A DNA stretch of 64,000 nucleotides from Merluccius polli. Its lineage: Eukaryota > Chordata > Actinopteri > Gadiformes > Merlucciidae. A program made the position numbers and the translations under genes. Where the stretch lies: assembly GCA_030340625.1 (NCBI GenBank), contig JAOPHQ010004263.1:551501-615500 (forward strand), written 5' to 3'. Below, one piece after another: positions 45,300 to 58,200 of this stretch. The first letter of the stretch is position 1; each line of letters starts with the position of its first letter. The notes beneath the pieces were generated by a model. The model searched no databases. It saw only the letters and a list, made by a program, of their open reading frames with translations, and was not told the origin of the DNA.

Positions 45300-45308
45300 G
45301 ATACGATA

Positions 45309-45830
45309 GAGAACAAGAATAAGGATATTTGCCCAACTTTGATGTGGAATAAAAACATTATTTTCCATAAGTAGTCCAAGATTTGTGTACTACTGAACTA
45401 AGTACTTCCTAGACTACTTGTATGCATAATATGAAGTACTCTTACTGTGTACTTTTCGAGTAATACTTTGTCAAAATCAATAACAGAGAACAAGAATAAG
45501 GATATTTGCCCAACTTTGATGTGGAATAAAAACATTATTTTCCATAAGTAGTCCAAGATTTGTGTACTACTGAACTAAGTACTTCCTACACTACTTGCAT
45601 GCATAATATGAAGTACTTTTACTGTGTACTTTTCGAGTAATACTTTGTCAAAATCAACAACAGAGAACAAGAATAAGGATATTTCGCCCAACTTTGATAT
45701 GTAATAAAAAACTTATTTTGCACAAGTTGTCCAAGATTCATATACTGAACTTAGTTCTTACTTGTATAACTAGTATAGAGTACTTTTACTGTGTACTTTT
45801 TAAGTAGTCCTCTGTCAAAATCCTTAACAC
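45309..45830 (+). repeat. inner end of the left satellite array (about 3 monomers)
   Basis: Two typical monomers follow the DIRS junction. A diverged one (about 45660-45830, CAACTTTGATATGTAATAAA) comes next, after which unique sequence starts. Divergence at the inner array edge is normal for tandem repeats homogenised by unequal exchange. Confidence 0.9.
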
Positions 45831-46223
45831 GATTAATTATTTTCTCCAAAATGTTATGTAGAAATTTACTTGTAACAGAGTATTATTAGACTGTGGTATT
45901 TTGTTAAGTAAAAGATGTTCCTCCAACACTGTGCAAATCTGAAACTTGGATTCATGACTAGGTCTTTTTCCAAATTCACCAAAAAAAACACGTTGACACC
46001 CCTGACGTACAGACTACTATTTATTTTTTCCTCTCGGAGATATCGGTTGGTAGTCTTACACGATCAATCAGCAAGTGTATGTCAATGAACTCGCCTCTTC
46101 ACCCCTCGAGCAGACTTTTTGAGGTTCTTATGGAGTGCACCTGAGCTTCGACGACAAGGGATTTTTTCATTACTTTGCATCTGTAAAGGTCATATTTCTT
46201 CATTGTTCAATTAAGAGTTCACG
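45831..46223 (+). promoter_or_regulatory. presumed promoter and leader of the transposon gene
   Basis: Unique sequence between the satellite and the first ATG (46224). No clear TATA box; AT-rich stretches and a short leader precede the start. The assignment rests on position only. Confidence 0.35.
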
Positions 46224-49200
46224 ATGACCCATCGTCAAGGGTAAGTATAACTATTTTTCACTTCCAAAGTTAAGGGAAATTTTTGTGAATTAGTGACTGT
46301 TATTGATATGCCTATAGGCTTTCCTATCATTGGAATTTCTATGTGCTATAACTTTTATGAATTTCAATTGTCTGTATACATAGGAAATTCGTTTTTTAAA
46401 TAGGCCCTACATGGTAAAAGGCCAGGGCTAGGTAGGTGCTAAATTAAGGTGCATCCTGCTCGGCTCCTCCTGCATGGCTGCTGCCTACATCAACCACAAA
46501 CAGTTAAAGTTATTAATATAACTGGTTTGAGAAATGGAGTCCTGAAGATTGCAACCATTAATCATTAACATGTATGGCGACTCCAGATTATAGCGTGAGC
46601 GTCAGCACCGATTAACTCATAAGCATTAGCCTGTAATAACTTCATAATTTATGGTTATTTTGCTATAGCATGGATTCAGTGTAAACCTGTGTAGCTTAGA
46701 CCTATATTGCTAATACCACAGCATTCATTAACTAATTTGCCATCTACCTTTTCAACAGTACTCTTTATTTTTTACATCATGTTATTTATCATTTCTGTAA
46801 CTTCTATTCATAACATTCTTTACAGATTGTTTTCTTTCTCAACGTTTGGGAGGGTAAGTGTTAATGTCATTTGCAAATGTATTGATTGCGTAGACAAATA
46901 AAAATAAAATCCTAACATTTGCATTTTCTTCCCTTGAATAGTTCAGAAAATTGTTAATAAGTGCAACCGAAATTTTGTCATGCATCAAGAGGCTTCAGGG
47001 CAAGACAGATTTAGCACTCAGCACAGGAAGTGCTTATCCAGACGGAGGTTTCTGGGGAATTGTCTGCAAGGACTTAGGAATCCCAAATGTCCTAAGTAAC
47101 AGGACGAGAATAAAAAATGCCTACTTTCAACATCAGCAGGTAATCATATAAGATTTGTTTCCATTGTTATTCCACAATGATTAATTTTCTTGCTTGATTA
47201 ACATGTGTTGCTTGTGGGGTGTGGGTATATGTGTAGAGCCAAACATCAGAACATGGGACAGAGTTGGACTCACCAGGCTCTGTGCCCCCACCGGATGAGC
47301 TACCAGATGTTACGACAGTGGTGCCACAACAAGGGACAGAGTTGGACTCACCAGGCTCTGTGCCCCCACCGGATGAGCTACCAGATGTTTGGACAGTGGT
47401 GCCACAACAAGGGACAGAGTTGGACTCACCAGGCTCTGTGCCCCCACCGGATGAGCTACCAGATGTAAGGACAGTGGTGCCACAGCAAGGGACAGAGGCG
47501 GAATCACCAGGCTCTGTGACCCAGTTTGAAGACAGCCAAGAAAGTGCTCCTTTTCCACAGCATGACACCGAATCATCCTCTGTGGATAGCAACCATGAGG
47601 TAAAATCATAATTGTGGCAAGGTTGCTCCTTCCACACGCCACCTAAGTGGCTTCCTTTGGGGCCCTCCGACACAGGACACGGGTAGATGTTGTACAAAGA
47701 TGTTTATTGGAGTTTACAGGCTGGTGGTATTCGCCGAGCTGATGGTAATCTGGTCATGACTGTGGCTCCTCCTCGAGTGTGTGTGTTGATGGCTGGTTTA
47801 TCCTGGGTGCCATGATTGCTCATGCACCCCAGGTGTGCAGCCCCACCCAGCCAGAGTCCAATCAGTCTGACTCAGGCCAGGTGAGGCTGTAAACCAGCCA
47901 TCAACAACACACACTCTACAAACACCCTCCACAGCAGCTAAACTAGGGATTTGTAAAATGGATATCATCAATGCAGTAATTTGTTTTGTTGGGTACATAT
48001 TTGTGTCTGAAACAAGCTTTCTTTTTGCAAAACAACTTGAAGTGAGTGCCATGAATGCATATTTTACACGTAGATTGTTATGCCTTCCAGGTCTAATCTA
48101 CCTTTTAATTTCAATTTGTGTTGGCAGAAGACCTGCAGTGCCTCAACTGGTTCATCTACAGAAGATGAAGAGTCTGAAAAATACTTCACCCACAAATTGC
48201 CTGAGCAACCTTGTTTTTTCTTCATCCCACACAAGGAATGGGCAAAACTTCGGAAGACCCAACAGAACCACCAGTTCAAAAGTCTGCATTGGACAAATGT
48301 GATCGCAAAAGGGATCAGAAGTTTACAGCCATACTGTAGCTTTGGTTTCAGGTGGCACAGTGTAAAAAAAAATAGGCTCTCAGAGAACCAGCCCACTGTT
48401 TACCTGCGCTGGGTACTGCCGCTTTGATGACTGCAGTGTTAAGGTAAAGGTCAAAGTTGAAGACAAGTCATCCCTCAAGGCTGTTGTTCACTTCCAGGGT
48501 GGCGATGTGCGGCACAGCAGACATCAATTGAGAAGGAGGCCAATAAGAAGCGAAGGAAGACAGCTGATTGCCGACACTCTGACCTCAAAACTCCCACGAA
48601 GCGTTTATTTGCAGAGTTTGAATGAACTGGACGAGACTGTTGTGCAATCTGGTTGTAGAGATGAGGTGCCAGATACTGGAGTACTGAAAACATTATCGTG
48701 GAGCGAAAGGAGAAAACAAAGGCGGCACGACAATGAGATGATCAGTCTGCAACTGATGTCTGAAGACAAGAAAGGCACTGATGACCAGTTGATTCAAAAA
48801 CTCATCCTGCAGCCTAAAGGTGTCATGCTGTGGTTGAAGAAAACGATTCAGCTATTCCACCAAAGGTCAAAGGAGGACATTGTCTACCTAGATGCCACTG
48901 GTAGCATTGTTAAAAAGGCAAAAGGGGAGAGCACACCTTTTTATATCTATGAACTGGTAGTGAGAAATCCAGTCAAAGGACGCTCCCCTGTCCCTGTTGC
49001 CACGTATGTTACATGTGAACACACCACAGCATCAGTGTCATACTTTCTTGGCTCCTTCATCACAGACTGTGTCAAAGTACACGGGCCCAAAATTCGCAGA
49101 AGCCCACTCATGTACATTTGTGATGGCTCCATAGTTCTGATGCAGTCAATTGCTCAGAACCTATGTGGCCTAAGTCTAAATGAACTATTATCACAATATT

Positions 49201-52200
49201 ATGACATTGTGACAGGACAAGCAAAGGAGCATGCACTTGCACGTCCTATCCTACACAGGTGCCTCAGCCATGTCATGAAAAACGCCAAGGACCTCTGCAA
49301 AAAACAGTGAGTAATGTCTTTCACTGAATATTATTTGGTATATTATAATGCATGATAATGCATGGCATGACTTGGATATTTCTTCCTTCCTCATAGTGCT
49401 GCGAAACACTACGTTCTATGCATGCATGTCTTTGGGGTGATGACTCAGGCTACTACTCAGAAACAGCTTGATGAAGTAGTAGTTAGTGCTACTGTGCTGT
49501 TCTCAAGTCCACGTAGTGGTGAAAATGTTGAGAAACATTTTCAAAACCTCCAGACGCTTCTGACAGCAGCTACACAGCCAGCCATCGATGACTCAAGCAT
49601 TGCTCAGGAAGACTTTGTGGTGAGTAATTCTTTGGAGATTATTTAAATTACATATTTAGTTATTCTTTGTTGAGTGTTTACATTTTTTTGGTTGTGTATG
49701 TTTGTGTTTTTCAGTATGCTTATACATACATTTATACATAAATACATGTTATATGGAGTTATTTAATGATCCAAGCTAATTCCTCTGTGAGAGATGTCAG
49801 GATATATTCATTTGTTGTGACTGTAGGGCTGGACGATTATGGAAAAAATCATAATCACGATTATTTTGATTGATATTGAAATCACGATTAATAAACACGA
49901 TTATTCATTGATTTTAAAAAAAAGTGTTTATTGCACAACCAAAACTCAACTTTAAATACAACTTTTAGAAAAACAACCAGTAATAAATTAGTAACAAGTA
50001 AAAAAAATAAAAAATAAAAATAATACCTCCCAAGCTCTCGCGGACAATGTGACGTCACGGGAGCGCCGTAACTATTTATACTCACGCTGGTGGCTGCGAC
50101 AGTAGTTGCAGTCTTCTCCTGAACAGAGGTGGCGCCACTGAGGAAAGACTACCGACTTTGCTATTTCTACGCAGTAGAAGAAGAGATATGCTAATACTGG
50201 TTCCCCCGTTTCTTTAATTTCTTACACATCATTAGACATTCAGTTAAGGTTTAGTTCACCAGGATGTCTCTCACTATACAGCATTATGTCATTAATTACT
50301 TGTTACGAAAACAACAGTACATATATCAACAGGCTGTAATATCTTCACATAGCCACTAGGGAACACGACCAAATATATATGCTGTAATAGGCAGCATACA
50401 TAATAACACTAGGAGGCGGGCGCTCAACACTAGCCAATCAAGGTACATTACGCGTCATAGAGGCCACGCCTCCCGGATACTATCGAGCGTACACAAAGAG
50501 GAGGAGCCAGAAACTCCCGGCAGCGTATCGATCAGATATTCAGCTAAGAGTCGCTCCATGCGTGAATTATACAATTCCTCTCCATTTGCTTCATAGATAA
50601 TTGACCTAAAGCTAAAACAAATAAAGTGAGTTAAAAGCGATCCTGTGTCGGCGGCCTTCTTCCTCGAAATCACAACATACTTTACATTGCGGTTATTCTA
50701 CATCACTGCCCCACCTGGTCAGCCATCAACAGTCCAGTGTATGGCAGCAGTTCTCATATGAATAGTGTTTGTAAGCATCTATCTTAATAACTTAATGATT
50801 ATTTTATATAATTGTATTTTTATAACTTACTGCCGCTTTGAGATAGTTTTTCAGCCACATATCGTCTTTGACCACAACAGTAGACAGCACTTACGTAAAA
50901 CCACGGTTTATTAGCGAAAAAATATAGACCACACAATAAAATAGATCATATAAAGGAAGAAGCCAAAATAGAACGCTACGGAATGATAGCGCAGCGGCGC
51001 GGCGCGCCGCTCCTGGGACGCCGCTGAGACGCTCCGCGGCGGCCCGGTGGGGATGCTTTCATTGATCAGAGTGGCAGCGGTGACCGCAGCGTTTGGGAAC
51101 GGCGAGTATACTGCGGCCTTAATTTGCGCGGCGGCACATTCATCGTTTTTCTTCGATTAGTGTTTTCAGAAATATAATCTTGTACATAGCATCTGGTTTA
51201 GTACCACAAAGCACACCGAAATGTACAGAAATGACATGAATGTGATTGTGTCACTTGCAGAATGATTTAGGCCCAACACCATTTGACAACCACTTTCAGA
51301 GGGTAATCCAGCAGGCACCATTGGACAAAGATGGAGAGCCAAATGTGTACTTCTGCCCAAACTTCATACCGAAGTTTCAGAAGTACTTTCTGCCTCAGGC
51401 TGCCCTGTGGTCAGGCTTACTACTGGGTAAGTTAAGTAACACTTTTTCATATTTATGTTACGTTTATATTTACTTTTTAGTTTGTTTTCTTATTAGTAAA
51501 GGTTTGTGCATCTGTGGCAGGTGACCTTGGACGTCATGGAAGAGGTCCCTTTTATGCAAAGGTGTCAAAGAGGTTCAAAAGAATGGCCCAGAAATCAACA
51601 CAGGTAAAATTTATAAAAAACTACAGTTAAAGAAAACCACAACTTTAAGACATAGCTATTATCCATGCACCTATAGGTTCATACCATTCACCAAACTGAA
51701 AACTTATGAACTCAATAACTAAGCTATTATTTAACAGAATTACACTAGAGATAACAGAACCCAGGGGATCATGGAGAAGAGCCAGTGGGATCTGAAAAAG
51801 ATTCGCTTTCAACAGAAGAGGCTCACACGAATGGACGACTTTGTGCACACATACCAACACATGCATGATGCACTTTTGAGAGAATACCAAGACTCTCTGA
51901 AAACAAAGAACAAGGTATGATATTTTTGAACACTTTATACTAACGTATTTGTCTTTTTTGTCCTTGTTTTAAGTATTATAAAGTCACCAAAATAATAACC
52001 TTGACCTAAAGCCATATCAGTTCTGTCACATGGAAAATATTTTTTATTGAATATTTTTCTGAAATTAGCATTTAATACTAGAGAAAAATAAGGGCTGATG
52101 TCTAAGTATTTATTTAATTGAGTTTTCTTTCTTTTCTCATTGCACATTACATCCTATTACAGGCAATAATCACTTCCAGGACTACAAAGTTAACCTCAGA

Positions 52201-55200
52201 CTTCAGCGCTGAAGCTATTAATACAAACATCCACAAACCATTGTTGATCAAATTGCCATTAATCAATACATCACAGAATTGACTCATCTTGTCACATATC
52301 TACTAATCTACGCCAACTAATACAGAATTAAATAAAACATGTTGGAAAAATATGTCCTACAAACATTCACTTGCAAATATTATCTTCCATTAACAGTAAC
52401 TATATAGCCTGGCTAACACCAGACTAAATAACAAATTAGATGTCTGGCAGTTCGAAATTTCGAGCACGCAAGGCAGCATGGGTATACCCAGGCTAGTAAC
52501 TATACCTATTGCTCTCTTTTCATTTTAATCTAGACTCACAGGGTCGAGGTAGAAAAGTGGAAACAGAGGAAACAGAGGAGGAGAGGTGTATATGTTACAC
52601 CAATCACAAAGCCTTTTGATTTTAAGAAACATCAAGAAAAGAAGGTAAAGTAAAGATTATTTCAAGGATCACCATTTCTGAGTGACACTTGCTATTTGTT
52701 TAACTGAAAATATAAAACGTCATGTACAATTGTGATTATCAGGTTTTGAAGACTCTCAACCCGTCTCTGTCCACGTCCATCATCCCAGAGGTACAGAGAG
52801 ACGACACAGTTTTGCCACAATATATCATCACACACCATCTTCAGTTATTGTCATACATGTTGCTGCATTTATTTTGAACTGTACTTCAACTGTAGTTGAA
52901 GACAAAATTGTATTTTCAATACTTGACTTATGAAAGTTCGAATGGTTTTTGTCTCCAACATTTGTGTTTATCAGGACACAACATCCGACCCGTCACATGA
53001 TCTGTCTGAGGAGCATGGAAAAGGCAAAAGTGGTATCACCAAGCCATCTCCAGAAGTTGTGACATCACAGGTGACCTTTAAACATCTGTCAGCTGTTACG
53101 TGTAAAGTAAATAAATAACTAGGATAACAGCAATGTTTGAGAAATGGTGTTTGTAATGCCCACTACATGGTATGACAGTGTCAAAGCATGACTTTATCTT
53201 TTACTCAGACTCAAATGGGGTTATGTTTTAATTTCCTGGAATTATCTCACATTGTTCACAGCTTAAGTCCCCCCGCCAGTCAACATCCATCATCAGTGAT
53301 GCACAGAAGCCCTCTTCAGAACATGTGTTATCACAAGTGAGTTTTACAATCAAGTTCTCAAAGCCTTAAAATTAAAAAAGGGAAAGAGTTACATTTTTCC
53401 TAAGATAGAAACTGAATGAACATTTTAGATGTTACGAATAATATTACTTCTGACTTTATTAAACCATTAAACTGACATTTTACTTACAGTAGATGCAATT
53501 TTTCCTAATTCTAACATAACATTTGTGCAGTTTGACACAGAAGGAGCTCCCTTCGTGAGAATGGCCGATGTCACTGTGAAAAGGAAGAAAGACCAAGTCA
53601 AGACATTGTCAGCTGAACTGTCTCAAAGCATGGAAGTATGTGTATGGAAGGCAGATCTAGCAACATTTGTCTTTGACGGTGTTGTCAACGCTGCCAATGA
53701 GAACCTGCAGCACGGCGGCAGTCTTGCACTAGCTCTGTGTAAAGCTGGAGGAACAGTGATCCAAGCAGAGAGTGACCTCAAACTGCCATGCCAGTGGCTC
53801 TCTCCTGAGTGTGTGTGTGGTGATGGCTGGTTTATCCTGGGTGACATGATTGCTCATGCACCACAGGTGTGCAGCCCCACCCAGCCAGAGTCCAATCAGT
53901 CTGACTCAGGCCAGGTGAGGCTGTAAACCAGCCATCAACAACACACACTCTACATACACCCTCCACAGTCATTTTACTTATACATATACCTTCAGTGATA
54001 CAAGTACACAAGTATGTATGCTTTTATAAATATATTGTGTAATGTATTCCAAATTACTTTGTAATTTATTTAGTTAAAACTTTCATAATTGTCAACTGTA
54101 ATTTGAGGGCATTGTCAAATATTATATAGAGTTTTGTATCATTTGTTGTGTGTGTGTGTGTGTGTGTTAATATAATTAGATGTAGTATAATGGATATTGA
54201 TGGGATAATTTGATGAATTAACAAGTCATTCATTTGTGTTTGCAGCTGACATCACTGTGGAAAATAAAGGACACAGAAGTTGTAGTTGCTGTGCTCCCCT
54301 CTCATACGAGAGGAAATAATCTTGTGATCCGCCACAGTGAGCTACGATCACTGAGACCTCACCAGTGGCTAACAGGCGAGGTATTTTGTATTTAAAATTA
54401 TTATCCCCACTACAAACAAATCATACACATAACATTGTAATCCAAAATTTACATACGACCAAAGACTTTGATTGAAATTATGAACTACTTTTTCAAACCC
54501 TTAAATTTTAGTTAAGTGTGTTACTGCTTAATATATTTTATTTGTATGTTATCTTTGTTGTGCTTTTTTTTCTGTCTATATCTCAATTCCTGGATTTAGG
54601 TTATCGAGGTCCTCTTCCATCTTTCTGCCAGCCAGTTCAACATGGGAAACAGTATTTACATTCTAAATCATTACACAGCAGGTGTAATACTTTTTGGGAA
54701 GCGAACTGAGCTCAGACAACAGGGCTTGTCAAAGGTAATGTGTATTTTCATGACTGTAACGTATCTACACCTATTAGAGACAAAATGATTTCTTGAGTTT
54801 GAAGTGGCTGACTTGTATGTGTACAGTTAGTATTACAATACTTTGGGTTTTATATGTTTTCTTTTATGACTTAATGACTACATGAAACACAAACTATAAG
54901 GGATCGTAGTGATAAGAAAACCTATAACTGTCATTATTTAACTTGTATTGCTGTTACAGATCAACTTCGGCAATTACCAAGCTGTACTGTCCTTTGTAAA
55001 TATTGGCAGAGTCCACTGGAAAATGATGGTTAGTGGTTGTTAATACATTTTTCGATTCAGAAATCCTGATATTTTAAGTAGGTCTGTGTAATGTATTTTT
55101 TAAACATCACATTCTTTTGCAGTACATATTTCCTGCCCTAGCCTCAGTGTTTTTAGTGGATCCAGCAGCAAATTCATCAGAGGAAGCAGACTCTGAAGAT

Positions 55201-58200
55201 GCTGCAAAGAGTCAGGTTAGTCCTCAATTTAGATAAAAATTATCATTGAAAATCTACTGTAGATGTGCCTCAAAGAGCACAGTATAAACACTAAATAAAC
55301 ATTTTCAAAGCAAAGTCTAGGTCTTAGAACTATATTTAATGTTTTCTGTTTGAGTTAAAAGTACAAGTGTGCAAGGGCAGAAGTTATCTAACCCAACACA
55401 TTTAAACTGTTATATTTTTTCTTGTCTCTCACTGTCACGCCCTCAGTATCTGGATACTGAATTTGAAATTAAGTAGCTCAATAGGCTTATTTACAACTAT
55501 ATTTGATCATTTGTATTATACATGTGTATAAGACACACTATTTCACCATTTGTTTCACCAAGTGAATACTTCAAAATGAGGAGGATCTGCTATGGCAAGG
55601 AGGATTGGGGGACTGTCAAATGGAGAGGAGCAACCATGCACCATCCAGTTCAACAAGATGGCAGCAGCTGTGGGGTCATTGTCACCATGGTAACATATTG
55701 TTGAACTTTAACTGCTCTATTTGTGTGGGTTCTTCCATGGCTATGTCAAGTGTCATTGTATTGACTAGGATTAACTGTTCAGTTTTTTATTTCATTATCT
55801 TGATTGAAAGTATTGCACAATATACACCCACAATTCAAAACAGATGTAGCATACAGAATGTATAATTCCAAAACATTTCATTTTGTGTGTTGATGCAGAT
55901 GGCAAGGGCAGTGATGGAGACCTTTCCTGCTTTACCAGATATGTCCTTTGGGACATCCAGAAAGGAGATGGCTTGTGAGAGGAGGACATTTGCACTTTCA
56001 ATACTCAGTAGTTCAGGTTTGTTTTTTTCCCCCTATTCTTTATATTTTCATTATTATTTATATAAAGCTGTTATGGAAATGATGAATGTGTATTAAAGTT
56101 ATGCAATCAAAAACATCATAATTGCCTAAAGCATGTAAAAATGCCCCATTCAAAGCTTCCATACATATCTAAGACGAAACCATAACCACCACAGATTAAT
56201 TTATATTTTAACACAACACAAACGTGATCATTAAACGTCTGGGAGGATAAAACTTGTTTTCAGTTAAAGAATAACGTATTCCTTAATTAATGCTGCAGAA
56301 ATGGACTGATCTGAATGCTGACATTATATAGCAGGGAAGAGTAACATAATCCAGAATTAACCAGGCAAACCGAAACATTTTAAAGGTATTTTATTGAGGA
56401 AAAAAGCCTTATAGGCAGAGTGATAGGCAGGCAAAAAAAAACTACAGACCTAGGTAGAATTGGTGTTCCCAAGAGGAAGAAATGGCCAAACAGGAAATCT
56501 CAGCAAAGGGGCTGAAATAAAGGACTATAGAGCCGAGGCAATCAATCAGGCATAGGAGTCGATCTGGAGAGCAGGTATCTACAGGTGAACTGTGAATTGA
56601 GCACATGAGAAGTGGGTGTGGGAAGCAGGAGGAGAGACTGAGGCCATCTAGAATAGATATTTATTGTCATTGTTTCAAAAACAATGAAACATAGATAGCA
56701 GCTCTTATTTTGACAAATCAATATACTAATAATAAATATAATAACAATAATAATATAAATATAAACAAATATCAAATATATTTCAAATATATTAGACAAT
56801 AATCCGCAACCATTAGCAGATTAGCTCTGCTGTCCTATACATGAGCAGCCACTAATGTACGAGCAAAAATACATAAAGAACACAACAAAAACAAAGTTTG
56901 TGTCAAAACTGGAAGAGCGGCTGACCGCTGCTTTGGGACACGCCACCATTTTCTCTTATTGTTAGGAGGATGGGGGGTTAGAGGAGGCATGTGTGAAACA
57001 TCAACACACGAAGGGCTAAAAAGGGAAACTGACGTAGACATACATTCCTGCATTTTTAGTTTGATGCATACATGTAACAAATGTAATGTGGTGATTGTTA
57101 CTTATTGTCTCAGTATGTCTGCTTATTTTTTGTTCGGTTCACACTGTGTACATATTCTTCTTTTTTGAAGACTGACATGACTTTTGTCATGTGGCCATTG
57201 AAGTGAAGTAAAATTAAGCTGCCTTGCAATGCCTATCCCTACATGGGATTTTAAAATACTTAGTCAAGTAAAAATGCATATGGAACTGTGCAAAAGTGAA
57301 CAAGAAAACACATAACACATACAAAACACAAATAATTTTCAACAATGCAATGTAATTGTCATAACAATGACCACCAAATCACACATGATGGATCCATCCT
57401 TAAAAACTCTACTTTTGATGATTCCATTTATTATTCGTTCGGAGATCACAAACTGTAATTTCTATTTGAAACGCATGGTATTGGACTGCACTGCTGCTGC
57501 CAGTAAACTGTAAAATGTATACATATACAGTATGTGTTAATAAAATATTATTTTCTCTGCAGTGTTTGACAAAGACAACAACTGTGCACTGTGCTCCTTC
57601 TCAAAGCCCCCAGGATCTGGGCCTCCCACTACTGATTGGGTGAGTGTTTGGTTTTATCATAATATTTTAATGTAAATAAATGGTATGGTATGGCATTGAT
57701 TGTGTTAACTGTAGCATCACTGGGTCTACTAGCAACACCACATACTTACATGTGTGGACATTATATGTATGAAATACCAATCATGAGCCAATTTATTACA
57801 CCTGTACAATGTAATACAGTCCAATACAACAGCTCTGCCATGAATTTAACTCTTAGGAAGCTTATAATTTTTCAGTTTTTGTTAACACTGTCCAACAGGA
57901 AAGATTTACACTTAATGTTTATCGAGCTCACAGTGGGTGGTGGTGTTGTACTGGGGGGCATTATACTGAAAGGTGTTCCTTATATTCTGTCCTTCTCGTA
58001 TTCAAATGGGGGGGACCATATATTAGAGACACTTCTCAATATAATGCAGTCCTGTCCAGCAACACTGCAAATTACAACCTCAATAATTAACATGTAGTTT
58101 AATTAATATAAATAAAGTTATGCACTGCATAACTTATCAGTAATAGTACCAAAAAGTAAAAACATTATAGTGACCGTAGACTTCCAATGGTAGTGATAAA

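Larger units (their letters stand above)
39518..45308 (-). mobile_element. DIRS1-like tyrosine-recombinase retrotransposon
   Basis: Three overlapping minus-strand frames (Gag-like, RT/RNase H/methyltransferase-like, tyrosine recombinase) are bounded by inverted repeats of 154 bp (39555-39708 and 45146-45299). A further internal copy of the terminal sequence lies around 39725-39860, as in the internal complementary region of DIRS elements. There is no TSD; AGAGAAC occurs at both junctions and in the satellite target. All three frames are open, so it may be recently active. The element interrupts a satellite monomer, which resumes at 45309. Confidence 0.9.

Noticed and set aside
47167..47697. 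176-codon minus-strand frame with CCGTT repeats
   Set aside because: It is the antisense of the 78-bp coding minisatellite in exon 4.
52162..52290. Additional exon after an acceptor at 52161
   Set aside because: Open for about 38 codons but without a donor in phase; exons 9 and 10 already join in phase.
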